Part shown: positions 8,806 to 17,076 of the stretch, piece by piece
Layout: each line of letters opens with the position of its first letter
How positions within the stretch are numbered: position 1 is the first letter of the stretch
Assembly: GCF_018255755.1 (NCBI RefSeq)
Contig: NZ_CP073766.1
Coordinates: 3,472,001-3,536,000 of the forward strand
Direction of reading: 5' to 3'
Source of the DNA: Chitinophaga sp. HK235
Lineage (GTDB): Bacteria; Bacteroidota; Bacteroidia; Chitinophagales; Chitinophagaceae
Length of the DNA: 64,000 nucleotides
Translations under genes and position numbers: made by a program
The notes under the pieces: generated by a model
What the model was told of the DNA's origin: nothing
Seen by the model: the letters and a program-made list of their open reading frames with translations, nothing else
The model's database searches: none

Positions 8806-9807
8806 ATGAAAGCAATTGTATTGAACGGATTTGGAAATGTAGACCAGTTCAGCATGAACAGCTTTGATATACCTGCCTTTCAGGAACATGAGCTGTTGAT
8901 AGCGATAAAAGCCGCTGCCTTTAATCCTATCGATTACCAGATGCGGCAGGGCCGCAGGGAAAGTCTGCACATGCATTCTCCCATACTGGGGCGGGAATTC
9001 GCCGGCGTTGTGATAGCTGCCGGTAAAAACACACAGGGCTTCCAGACTGGTGATGAAGTGATTGCTGCTGCCGGCAGCAAAGGTTCCAACGGCACCTATG
9101 CCACCCATATCGCCCTCGATTACCGGATGGTGGCACACAAGCCCGCATCATTATCTTTCAGCACAGCTACCGCTATCCCGGCCTCCGGTCTTACGGCCTG
9201 GCAAACCTTCCGGCGTATGCAGCCGCAGCAGCAGGATCATATTTTTATCACCGGTGGCGCCGGCGGGGTAGGCAGTTTCCTGATCAAACTGCTGAAAGCA
9301 CATCATACAGATCAGCTGTTCACCACTGCAGGCAATGAACAAAGCAGCGCCGCATTACAGAAGCTGGGGCTGAAACCCGCACAGATCATCGATTACCAGC
9401 AGCCCGATCTGACACAGCAGATACTGGCCGCCAACGGACAGCGTTTTTTCGATTGGGCCGTGGATATCGCAGGAGGAAGTATTTCGGAAACAGCAGCGGA
9501 AGTACTGGGACTCAACAAAAACTATGCAGACATCACCTTTCTGGGTACTGCCCGTACACGGGAACTGCTGTTCGACAAAGGCTGCCATATCCTGAACATC
9601 TCCAACTACGCGTATATGGCAGCTGGCAAGACAGAGTGGTACGGACAAAACCTGCAGCAGCTCACCACACTGATCAACGATCAGGTAATCACCCCTCCCG
9701 CTGTGCAGGTGGTAGGCAGTTTAAGCGCTGATACGGTGAAACAGGCACACCTGCTGATGGAGAATAATCAGACCTATGGCCGTAAACTGGTTATGACGAT
9801 GGACTAA
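8806..9807 (+). CDS. Zinc-independent MDR-family NADP-dependent oxidoreductase (quinone reductase-like)
   Basis: 333 residues starting at MKAIVLNGFG; the longer upstream frame runs across the promoter and is not coding. Medium-chain dehydrogenase/reductase fold: a GroES-like N-terminal domain (about 25-130) without structural-zinc cysteines, then a Rossmann domain with FITGGAGGVGSFLIKL (about 145-160). This is the quinone oxidoreductase/zeta-crystallin subgroup, which reduces quinones or enones with NADPH in the cytosol. Divergence from the HxlR gene suggests induction by electrophiles. Confidence 0.9.
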   Translation: MKAIVLNGFGNVDQFSMNSFDIPAFQEHELLIAIKAAAFNPIDYQMRQGRRESLHMHSPILGREFAGVVIAAGKNTQGFQTGDEVIAAAGSKGSNGTYATHIALDYRMVAHKPASLSFSTATAIPASGLTAWQTFRRMQPQQQDHIFITGGAGGVGSFLIKLLKAHHTDQLFTTAGNEQSSAALQKLGLKPAQIIDYQQPDLTQQILAANGQRFFDWAVDIAGGSISETAAEVLGLNKNYADITFLGTARTRELLFDKGCHILNISNYAYMAAGKTEWYGQNLQQLTTLINDQVITPPAVQVVGSLSADTVKQAHLLMENNQTYGRKLVMTMD

Positions 9808-11113
9808 CGTTCAGCCGGGCTATCTTACGGGCAAACCTTTCGGTGATATTTTTCCAGGCTTCTTCGTATTCAGGACAGTCGTAACGTTTTTGGGCAAAGG
9901 CGTAGGTAGTAGCCGACAGATGCCAGTTGAAAATATTTTCCAGGTATGCTATATCGTCTGCTATCACGCGCTCAAGTATACGTTGTTTGGACAGGCCGGC
10001 CTGTTCACAGTAGCGGTCCAGCCAGGCACCACGGCCGGCTTTTACGTACAGCACAAACATGTCTTCCGTCATAAAAGCCCTGGGCACCTGTTCCATCTGC
10101 CAGTCGGCGCCTTTGATGATGAGGCATAACAAAGCGTGTTCATAAAATGATTCCGGGATATCGGTGCGTAAGATAGCGCCGTTGCGGGCAGCGGCATAAC
10201 AAAGTTCGCGTGTGATCATCTCCGATGGCAGATAACGCAGCGCCTTACCATCTTTTGCGACAGCAGCAGCGGCCAGTTCAGGTGTGAGCATATCTTCGGG
10301 AAAATACGCCAACGCACCTACGCTCGTGCGCAGTACTTCCTCGCAGAGCGCCTGTGTACGCAGTTCCAGCGGCACCCGTTTCAGATCGTGCCAGTTTTTG
10401 CGGACTTTCTGCTGCCAGTAGCTTGCTGGCTGTTCCTGGCGTTGTAATACACTTTCTCCGGCAGCCAGATCACGGCGCAGCTCTTCAAAGTCGGTGGTAA
10501 GGGTATTGTTGAGCAGTGCACGTAGTTTAGGGGAGATGATATCATCACCGTCTTCCGATTCCTCGCAGGCATTGTCTGCAGGACTTTCGGGGTCCCGGTC
10601 GTTGTAATAGAAAAGGCTGATGTCTTTGGCGGCAGGCATCAGGTAATAATCTTCCACAATCATCACAGGTGCGGTGAAAGTACCATCACACTGCATCCAT
10701 CCATGATTATAATGCAGCATGATCACTTCGGCAGCACTGATATTGCCGGTCACCCGTACAGGAGAGCCACCAATGAGCAGATGCCGGCACGACACATTGC
10801 CTGCTACATAGAGGATAGGGCCATAATCACCGGTTTCATTGAGGATGCTGCCTTCCACTTCCAGATTGCCGATGATGAGGAAACCCAGGATAGGTCTACC
10901 ATCAGGTGCATCTTCCAGGGTATCGGTGTCCAGCACAAAATCACCCTGCAGGTGCAGGTCGCCGGTATGGATGTAAAAGTAGCTGTCATTACTTTCCATA
11001 TCCAGGAAAGCGGCTTCACTCTCGTAGATCTTCGTATGTATCTGGTACCTGCTCATGGCATCCTCGCAGGTGATAAGCTGAAATTCTCTATGCATGGCGC
11101 TAATATCGTACAT
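9791..11113 (-). CDS. Unrecognised protein: beta-helix/bactofilin-like N-terminal half, helical repeat-like C-terminal half
   Basis: 440 residues from the first ATG; the internal ATG at 11095 (MHREFQ) is an alternative. I do not recognise a named family. Residues about 40-170 alternate hydrophobic and polar positions around short glycine turns (GDLHLQGDF, LEVEGSIL, ILYVAGNV, VTGNISAAEVI), like polymer-forming or bactofilin-type beta-helices. After an acidic linker (about 185-200), the remaining 240 residues are helical, with repeat-like units such as ALCEEVLRTSVGALAYFPED and LCYAAARNGAILRTDIPES. These resemble DUF4116-like helical repeats, where one helix pair is predicted per unit. No signal peptide. 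It overlaps the convergent oxidoreductase gene by 17 bp. Confidence 0.6.
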   Translation of the reverse strand: MYDISAMHREFQLITCEDAMSRYQIHTKIYESEAAFLDMESNDSYFYIHTGDLHLQGDFVLDTDTLEDAPDGRPILGFLIIGNLEVEGSILNETGDYGPILYVAGNVSCRHLLIGGSPVRVTGNISAAEVIMLHYNHGWMQCDGTFTAPVMIVEDYYLMPAAKDISLFYYNDRDPESPADNACEESEDGDDIISPKLRALLNNTLTTDFEELRRDLAAGESVLQRQEQPASYWQQKVRKNWHDLKRVPLELRTQALCEEVLRTSVGALAYFPEDMLTPELAAAAVAKDGKALRYLPSEMITRELCYAAARNGAILRTDIPESFYEHALLCLIIKGADWQMEQVPRAFMTEDMFVLYVKAGRGAWLDRYCEQAGLSKQRILERVIADDIAYLENIFNWHLSATTYAFAQKRYDCPEYEEAWKNITERFARKIARLNVSPSS

Positions 11114-11146
11114 TTATAAACGCACAAAACAGGAAATTATTCACCT

Positions 11147-12034
11147 ATGAACAAAAGAGTAAAATTTGATTTCGATATCCGTTTCACCAACGGCGGCGGC
11201 ATCCGGGGCGAGGATTTCCGACTCGACATCGCCGGTGATGACATATCAGACAAAGAGCTGGCAGACTACATTGTGGCCGACATGCGTTTACTCATGGTAG
11301 GCGAAACTCATATACTCAACAAGGAAATTATCACGGAACCGCATAAACGTAAACCTATCAATACCGGCGGACACAGTTACCTGGTAGACCTGAGTCATAC
11401 TATAGAAGATGGGCTGGTGACCTACAAAGGACTGCCCGCTCCTATCATCTGCGATTACCTGAGCCGGGAAGACTCCTCAAAATTTTATGATGGCGACACC
11501 ACTTTCCAGATCGGGAAGATAGAAATGGTCACCAATACCGGCACCTATATCGACTGTCCTTTCCACCGCTATGCCGACGGCAAAGACCTGTCGGAGGTGC
11601 CACTGGAGCGCTTTGCCGATCTCGACGCCGTAGTGATATGTGTTCCTTATACCCAGTCACTGGCCGTAACCGCCGATATGCTGCGCAACCATGAAATCCG
11701 CAACCGCGCCGTACTGGTACATACCGGCTGGGATACCCACTGGAACACGCCCACCTACTACGAAAATCATCCCTATCTCACAGAAGATGCGGCTATCTAT
11801 CTGCGTGACTGCGCCGTTCAACTGGCAGGCATCGACTCCCATAACATTGACAATACCCAGGGCCGCACAAGGCCGGTACATAGCATCCTGCTGGGTGCGG
11901 AGATCCTGATCGTAGAACATCTCTGCAACCTGGGCCTGTTGCCGGAAGACGGCTTTACTTTCAGCGCGGTGCCACCTAAATTCAGAGGTGCCGGCACTTT
12001 CCCTGTGAGGGCCATGGCCAGGCTGTCAAAATGA
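11147..12034 (+). CDS. Cyclase-family protein (kynurenine formamidase-like fold)
   Basis: 295 residues. Residues 1-75 form an extra N-terminal part; the cyclase domain starts near YLVDLSHTIEDGLVTYKG. The family metal motif is HxGTHxDxPxH. Here the matching stretch reads NTGTYIDCPFH, so the first two histidines are N and Y while the Asp and last His remain. Downstream residues typical of the family are intact (VLVHTGWDTHW, LAGIDSHNID). Members hydrolyse N-formylkynurenine or other amides or lactones; with changed ligands the activity of this one is uncertain. It is divergent from the beta-helix gene and 71 bp upstream of an MFS gene. Confidence 0.85.
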   Translation: MNKRVKFDFDIRFTNGGGIRGEDFRLDIAGDDISDKELADYIVADMRLLMVGETHILNKEIITEPHKRKPINTGGHSYLVDLSHTIEDGLVTYKGLPAPIICDYLSREDSSKFYDGDTTFQIGKIEMVTNTGTYIDCPFHRYADGKDLSEVPLERFADLDAVVICVPYTQSLAVTADMLRNHEIRNRAVLVHTGWDTHWNTPTYYENHPYLTEDAAIYLRDCAVQLAGIDSHNIDNTQGRTRPVHSILLGAEILIVEHLCNLGLLPEDGFTFSAVPPKFRGAGTFPVRAMARLSK

Positions 12035-12057
12035 TGGCATAAGTATCCGGATTTGTC

Positions 12058-12065
12058 TAATTTTG
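12058..12065 (+). promoter_or_regulatory. Candidate -7 box upstream of the MFS transporter gene
   Basis: TAATTTTG matches TAnnTTTG and lies 40 bp before the ATG at 12106. No good -33 element is seen. Confidence 0.35.
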
Positions 12066-12105
12066 CGTTCCTCACCTCTCTTCAAAGAGGTGTGTTCCAT
12101 AGCAG

Positions 12106-13263
12106 ATGTTCATAGAGATACCGCAGACAACCGATGCCAGGCAATACAGAATTGCCGTTTCCGTATTCTTTTTTATCTCCGGCCTGGGTTATTCCACCTG
12201 GGCATCCCGGATACCATCCATACAACAGCAGCTCCATCTCAACGAAGCCCAGCTGGGTCTGGTACTGCTGGCCCTGCCCATAGGGCTGATGCTGACCATG
12301 CCGGTGACAGGCAAACTGCTGGGCAGTTTCAGCAGCCGTAAGATCATGGTGATAGGTGCGCTGATCTTTAACCTGGTGTTGAGTGTGCCCGGCTTTACCA
12401 ACAGCCTGTGGCAACTGGCACTCACCCTGTTCTGTTTCGGTTCTGCCCGAAACCTGATGAACCTCTCTATGAACGCACAGGCCGTACAGGTACAACATCA
12501 GTATTCCAAATCTATCATGACCACCTTTCATGGTATCTGGAGCATCGCCGGTTCTACCGGTGCAGGCATCGGTTACCTGATGGTGTCCATGAACGTGGCT
12601 CCGTCCTGGCATATGCTGATCGTCAGTGTGTTGTTGCTCGCCTTTACATTGTATTACGGGCCGAAGACCTATCCTGATCAGCCTATCCCGCAAACTACGC
12701 GTAAACCGGCGTTTTCACTGCCCGACAAATCATTGCTGCGTTTTTCCTTTATCTGCTTTGCCTGTATGGCTACCGAAAACACGATGTATGACTGGAGCAG
12801 CATTTATTTCCATAAGGTAGCCGGAGGCACGCCCATCGCGGCTACCGCCACTTTTATGCTGTACATGGCCGCTATGACCACCGGCCGTTTTGTTGGAGAC
12901 CGGCTCGTAGCCCGGCTTGGCATCAGAAACATATTGTTCTACAGTGGCTGGCTTATCCTCATCGGGCTGCTGCTGGCCATCTTCCTGCCTCATCCCGTGA
13001 TTACCACCATCGGGTTTATGTGCACCGGTATGGGTGTGTCCTGTATTGTGCCGCTGGTGTTCAGTCTGGCCGGAAAGTCCAAAACCACCAACAGCGGCCA
13101 GACACTGGCCTCCATATCCACCATCGGATATCTGGGTTTCCTGGTAGTACCGCCACTGGTGGGCTTTGTAGCCCAGGCTACCAGCCTGCGTGTTTCCTTT
13201 GGTATCATGGCCATATGTGGTCTGCTGATAGTACTGATGGTACAGGGGCTTAAGCAGGATTAG
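12106..13263 (+). CDS. Major facilitator superfamily transporter
   Basis: 385 residues with about 12 hydrophobic segments. The start of the first helix (FFFISGLGYSTWASRIPSIQ) and the pattern LGLVLLALPIGLMLTMPVTGKL resemble the YbjJ/FucP-like MFS branch common in Bacteroidota. The loop 2-3 motif is GKLLGSFSSRK, a degenerate form of the MFS A motif. The substrate cannot be inferred. It ends at a strong bidirectional terminator shared with the convergent gene. Confidence 0.88.
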   Translation: MFIEIPQTTDARQYRIAVSVFFFISGLGYSTWASRIPSIQQQLHLNEAQLGLVLLALPIGLMLTMPVTGKLLGSFSSRKIMVIGALIFNLVLSVPGFTNSLWQLALTLFCFGSARNLMNLSMNAQAVQVQHQYSKSIMTTFHGIWSIAGSTGAGIGYLMVSMNVAPSWHMLIVSVLLLAFTLYYGPKTYPDQPIPQTTRKPAFSLPDKSLLRFSFICFACMATENTMYDWSSIYFHKVAGGTPIAATATFMLYMAAMTTGRFVGDRLVARLGIRNILFYSGWLILIGLLLAIFLPHPVITTIGFMCTGMGVSCIVPLVFSLAGKSKTTNSGQTLASISTIGYLGFLVVPPLVGFVAQATSLRVSFGIMAICGLLIVLMVQGLKQD

Positions 13264-13273
13264 CTATTAGGTC

Positions 13274-13319
13274 AGGACAAAAGAAAAAGCCGCCTTTTTA
13301 AGACGGCTTTTTGTGTCCA
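13274..13319. terminator. Bidirectional hairpin terminator
   Basis: Inner stem AAAAAGCCG / CGGCTTTTT (13284-13292 with 13304-13312), extended outward by GGACA...TGTCC. It sits between convergent MFS and DUF5009 genes. Confidence 0.85.
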
Positions 13320-13340
13320 CAAGGGTTTCTCAGATAGCTA

Positions 13341-14432
13341 TTAAATTTTGAAAAACATCTTCTTTTTATACAGTCCGTAGCAGAGTCCCCATCCGAGGGC
13401 CAGTACGGTAAGGGCAGACAGCACTTCCCTGATCTCTTCCGGTATGCCAATCATAGCGGCAAACCCTTTCACAAAAATGCCGGTGGTGGGATTGACCCAT
13501 TGCACACCAACGGTTTCAAAAAACAGGTATATAAAGATCGCATTCATGCCTACTGCTGTGGCTATCCAGGCGTACCGCACATATCCTCTGATATCGGTGA
13601 GCCAGTATATGAACGCCAGCAACAGCATTACCCAACCTCCTGATACCAGTACAAAAGAGGATGTACTGATACGTTTGATGATAGGGGTGATACCAGCGGC
13701 ATCCAGACCATAACCGGCGATCAGGCCGATGATACCCGCGATGATCAGCCAGGTGATCTTACGACGCCAGGCCCCTTCACTGATCAGGAGCCTTCCGGCC
13801 AGTACACCCCAGATGGTGTGTGCGGCCGTTGGGATGAAATTGATCGTTACCCATCCGTCCGGATTGACCTTTCCCATCAATACAGTATCCATGTAGGCAC
13901 CAAAATTATGTCCCTGGGTAAATGGGGCTTCAAAACCCGGTAACAGGAAACAACGATACATACACTCGGTGGCAATCAGCAACAACAGGCTAACTACCAA
14001 CTGAAAAACAATAGGACGGCGGATAATAAGATATGCAATGATTGTGGTGACAGACAACTGCGTGAGCACATTCCACAATTCCCAGACTAACCTGCCCGCA
14101 TATACGCAATGCAATGCGGTACCGAATATAAATAATTTCCCGCAACGCCAGACAATATGTTTAAAATTTTGTTGCCAGGTGACACCCTGCAACGACTTAT
14201 AATGCCAGGAGATATACAGGGCAGCGCCGGCCATGGTCATAAAGGCAGGCTGCACCAGGTCCCAGCCCCGCAGGCCATTCCAGGGATGGTGGAAGAATTG
14301 TTGCACGATTTCATGGAAGAAACCCGTGGATGACAGACTGTCGAGTGACCAGTACAGATGAGCACTTTCTGCTGCCAGCAGGATCATGATTACACCCCGC
14401 ATAACGTCCAGCGAAAGGAGTCGTTGGTTCAT
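13341..14432 (-). CDS. DUF5009/HGSNAT-like membrane acyltransferase (NagX-like)
   Basis: 363 residues with about ten membrane spans. The N-terminal signature RLLSLDVMRGVIMILLAAE matches the heparan-alpha-glucosaminide N-acetyltransferase-like family (NagX in proteobacteria, DUF5009 in Pfam). Members lie in the inner membrane and are linked to acetylation or handling of amino sugars, often in chitin- or GlcNAc-use loci; no such genes adjoin here. The conserved histidine region FIPTAAHTIWGVLAGRLL is present. The start codon (GTTCAT on the plus strand) is followed upstream by an AT-rich region with no clear promoter. Confidence 0.82.
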   Translation of the reverse strand: MNQRLLSLDVMRGVIMILLAAESAHLYWSLDSLSSTGFFHEIVQQFFHHPWNGLRGWDLVQPAFMTMAGAALYISWHYKSLQGVTWQQNFKHIVWRCGKLFIFGTALHCVYAGRLVWELWNVLTQLSVTTIIAYLIIRRPIVFQLVVSLLLLIATECMYRCFLLPGFEAPFTQGHNFGAYMDTVLMGKVNPDGWVTINFIPTAAHTIWGVLAGRLLISEGAWRRKITWLIIAGIIGLIAGYGLDAAGITPIIKRISTSSFVLVSGGWVMLLLAFIYWLTDIRGYVRYAWIATAVGMNAIFIYLFFETVGVQWVNPTTGIFVKGFAAMIGIPEEIREVLSALTVLALGWGLCYGLYKKKMFFKI

Positions 14433-14482
14433 AGGTAGAAGATATGCTCATAAAATAATCATTCTTTTTAATAATTAATTAT

Positions 14483-14520
14483 AAAAAACGAAGGCAAGCC
14501 ATAGTGGGCCTGCCTTCGCT
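14483..14520 (-). terminator. rtcB terminator
   Basis: Hairpin CGAAGGCAAGCC / GGCCTGCCTTCG (14489-14500 with 14507-14518). On the minus strand it is followed by TTTTTTAT, so it ends rtcB transcription. Confidence 0.85.
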
Positions 14521-14540
14521 TATCATGTACCATTAAAAGG

Positions 14541-15941
14541 CTACTCTTTGTTCATCCGTACAATAACGGGCATAAACCTTCCTTCTATGTCTACCAGCTC
14601 CTGCTGGGCACCGATTACTTTTTCAATGTCCTTGTATGCGAGCGGATTTTCTTCCACGCTGCCACCGATGAGGGTTACACCTGCAGCCGACACGATTTTT
14701 TTCAGGCCCGACATGGTCATTTTCTCCCGTGCCCTGGAGCGGCTCATCGCTCTGCCGGCGCCATGGGAGGCGGAGTACAGCGCTTCTTCCACGCCTTTGC
14801 CACGCACCAGGTAAGCCGCCGTGGTCATGCTGCCCGGTATGATACCCAGTTCGCCGGCATGGGCCGGTGTAGCGCCTTTACGGTGCACGATCACTTTGCG
14901 TGTATCCGTCAGCGTTTCCTCCCAGGCGAAGTTATGATGGTTTTCCACCGTCACCAGCCCTTTCAGGCCCATAGCCCGGGCCAGGTTGTGATGTATCCGC
15001 TGATGACAGGCACGGGCATAATCACCTGCCAGATTCATGCTCAGCCAGTATTCCTGGCCTGCTTCGCTGTTCATATCCAGCCAGGCCAGTTGTTGTGCGG
15101 ACCGGGGCAGTTTACAGGTGTCCATCGCTATTTTCGTATAGTGCTGCGCGATAGTGGCGCCCAGGCCACGGCTGCCGGAATGCGACAACAGCGCCAGGTA
15201 TTGTTTGGGGGGCAAAGACAGTGAGTTATCTTCCGATAAGGTGAGCAACCCGAATTCCACGAAGTGGTTGCCGCTGCCGGAAGAGCCGAGCTGTCTTACC
15301 GCCTTGCCATGCAGACTTTTCAGCAGCGCAGTGGCACGGAAATCAGGACTGTCCAGCACCGCATGTTCCTGGTGGAAATCAAGGCCGCCTTCCATTCCAA
15401 AATGGGTATAATCTTTTAAAGCCACCTTCAGCTGATAACCATAACGCTTCAGGAAACTTTCTCCTTCATCAAAAAGTGTGAGGGCCATGCGGCAGCCGAT
15501 ATCGACCCCTACGGCATAAGGGACCACCGCCTGTTCGGTGGCCAGCACCCCGCCTACCGGAAGGCCATAACCCATGTGAGCGTCCGGCATCAGCGCACCC
15601 TGCACCGTCACCGGTAAAGACATAGCCAGCTCCATCTGCTGACGGGCCGATGATTCTATCTCCTTTGCACCATAGATTTTCAGTTGCCCGCTTTTTTCCA
15701 GCAACTGATACGATTGGAAATTACATTCCTTAGGCTGCTCCGCGAAAACGGCAGCGATCGGGCCCAATACCTCATCCTGTAAATAATCTGCCGGACGGGC
15801 TTTGATATCGGTCAGCAGTTGTATAATATCGGCTTTCTGATGATGTTTGAAATGCCGGGAAATAATATTGATCACCAGGCTCCTCGCCCTGTCATCTGTA
15901 TAGCCTATTTTACTGAGTTCTTTTGTTTTTAAACCAGACAA
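14541..15941 (-). CDS. rtcB: RNA-splicing ligase RtcB
   Basis: Mn2+/GTP-dependent RNA ligase joining 2',3'-cyclic phosphate (or 3'-phosphate) and 5'-OH ends. Motifs seen: GVDIGCR (metal Asp and Cys, about D147/C150 in this numbering), GSSGSGNHFVE, HSGSRGLG, VENHHNFAWE, HRKGATPA and the guanylylation region SHGAGRAMSRSRA. The start is uncertain. The first ATG is at 16058 and would add 39 residues that do not look conserved. A TTG at 15941 begins just where the family's SGxELxxIGY block starts and gives a normal 466-residue protein, so I use it. No archease or rtcA gene is adjacent. Confidence 0.93.
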   Translation of the reverse strand: MSGLKTKELSKIGYTDDRARSLVINIISRHFKHHQKADIIQLLTDIKARPADYLQDEVLGPIAAVFAEQPKECNFQSYQLLEKSGQLKIYGAKEIESSARQQMELAMSLPVTVQGALMPDAHMGYGLPVGGVLATEQAVVPYAVGVDIGCRMALTLFDEGESFLKRYGYQLKVALKDYTHFGMEGGLDFHQEHAVLDSPDFRATALLKSLHGKAVRQLGSSGSGNHFVEFGLLTLSEDNSLSLPPKQYLALLSHSGSRGLGATIAQHYTKIAMDTCKLPRSAQQLAWLDMNSEAGQEYWLSMNLAGDYARACHQRIHHNLARAMGLKGLVTVENHHNFAWEETLTDTRKVIVHRKGATPAHAGELGIIPGSMTTAAYLVRGKGVEEALYSASHGAGRAMSRSRAREKMTMSGLKKIVSAAGVTLIGGSVEENPLAYKDIEKVIGAQQELVDIEGRFMPVIVRMNKE

Positions 15942-16112
15942 AATATGTGTATTTAATAAGTCGTAATAAAAATGAATGTGAAAAGCACGGGGTATCCGCT
16001 GAGACGATATCACAGCATACAGCAGGGTACAACATCGCGGCGTTATAAAACGCAGCATGCTATAGACCCGGTATTACAGAAAATGTTCAGGGAATAAACC
16101 GGCGGATGCCTG

Positions 16113-16157
16113 TTAGGCAACGCTTACAAGAGGCGATATGTGGGTATGTTCTTTCAT
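16113..16157 (-). CDS. Possible 14-codon leader ORF upstream of rtcB
   Basis: On the minus strand an ATG at 16157 opens a frame of 14 codons (MKEHTHISPLVSVA) ending in TAA. It is preceded by an AAGGAATC stretch that could serve as a ribosome site and by the -7 box TATCTTTG at 16201-16208, which would give a leader of about 35-40 nt. No codon-use or homology evidence is available; it could be chance. Confidence 0.25.
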   Translation of the reverse strand: MKEHTHISPLVSVA

Positions 16158-16200
16158 GATTCCTTTATATTTTAGAAGATGAGAAAAAGGAATTACGGCG

Positions 16201-16208
16201 CAAAGATA
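16201..16208 (-). promoter_or_regulatory. Candidate -7 box for the rtcB transcript
   Basis: CAAAGATA on the plus strand reads TATCTTTG on the minus strand, matching TAnnTTTG. No convincing -33 element at the usual distance. Confidence 0.35.
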
Positions 16209-16333
16209 TATATTTTTTTTATACTTCCGTTTTTCGTCAAAAAAGATCTGCATTATAAATCAGTCAATTGCATTCACATCTCCCTAAAAAAATAATAAAA
16301 AGCGCAAAATTTAAATGCAAAGGTGGTGTTAAA

Positions 16334-16367
16334 ATCAACGTTGATAACCGGCTAAAGCGTAAATTTG
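16334..16367 (+). promoter_or_regulatory. Promoter with overlapping palindromic operator for the TetR-ABC1 operon
   Basis: A perfect 12-bp palindrome ATCAACGTTGAT (16334-16345) includes the TTG that could serve as -33 element; TAAATTTG (16360-16367) matches the -7 box. The spacer is 16 bp, a little short. A TetR-type dimer bound to the palindrome would block this promoter, implying autorepression. Confidence 0.5.
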
Positions 16368-16444
16368 TGATAGTGGTTTTCCCCGCACATGATAACCTCC
16401 GGGCCTTTCCGGGCGGGGTATTACAACATAGTAAATCCTTGCAC

Positions 16445-17071
16445 ATGGACAAACAACTTATCCGCAACGCTTATAAACTTTACTGGCTGGAGAACGGTAA
16501 AGCCCCTGTTTCTGTATTTAGCCTGTGTAAACAGCTCGATATTAGCGAATCCGCTTTCTATGAAGACTATAGCTCTCTGGAAGCCATTGAAAAAGATGTC
16601 TGGTTGTCTGTTTTCCAGGCAACACTTGATCAGTTGGTCCAGGATGAAATATACCAGCAATATTCCTCACAAGAAAAACTGCTGGCCTTCTACTTCCTCT
16701 GGGTACAGAAATTAAAGGACGACCGCAGCTACTTCCTTCTGCAAAGAGAAAAATTCAGACTGCCCGACCTCTATCGCAATAAACTGGAGACCTTTAAACA
16801 GGCCTTTTATTCCTATATAAGAGAACTCGTTAAAGAAGGTTATACTTCCAACGAAATCAAGGAACGGAAATATATTTCCGACCAATATGTACATGGCTTC
16901 TGGGTACAGGCTCTGTTCGTATTGAAATACTGGCTCAATGATTCCAGCGCCAATTTCGAAATGACGGACGCTGCTATCGAAAAAGCAGTCAACCTGAGCT
17001 TCCAGCTGATCAAATCCAACACACTGGATTCTTTGCTGGACTTCGGGAAATTCATCTTTACGCGGAAATAG
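16445..17071 (+). CDS. TetR-family transcriptional regulator
   Basis: 208 residues from ATG 16445; the frame is open further upstream, but that part crosses the promoter and palindrome. The N-terminal 50 residues form the HTH (VFSLCKQLDISESAFYEDYSSLEAIEKDVW), atypical but TetR-like. The rest is a helical ligand or dimer domain with conserved-looking aromatic residues. It is followed after 5 bp by the ABC1 kinase gene, so the two are cotranscribed and the regulator probably controls that kinase. Confidence 0.82.
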   Translation: MDKQLIRNAYKLYWLENGKAPVSVFSLCKQLDISESAFYEDYSSLEAIEKDVWLSVFQATLDQLVQDEIYQQYSSQEKLLAFYFLWVQKLKDDRSYFLLQREKFRLPDLYRNKLETFKQAFYSYIRELVKEGYTSNEIKERKYISDQYVHGFWVQALFVLKYWLNDSSANFEMTDAAIEKAVNLSFQLIKSNTLDSLLDFGKFIFTRK

Positions 17072-17076
17072 GTTTT

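Larger units (their letters stand above)
15942..16444. other. Long intergenic region between rtcB and the TetR gene
   Basis: About 500 bp without a confident gene. It contains the possible extended N-terminus of rtcB, a minus-strand -7 box TATCTTTG (16201-16208), a possible 14-codon leader ORF (16113-16157), and on the plus strand a 12-bp palindrome with a promoter ahead of the TetR gene. Confidence 0.6.

Noticed and set aside
16268..16444. Upstream extension of the TetR frame
   Set aside because: It crosses a palindrome and promoter box, is A/T-biased, and the residues before MDKQ do not look like a TetR N-terminus.
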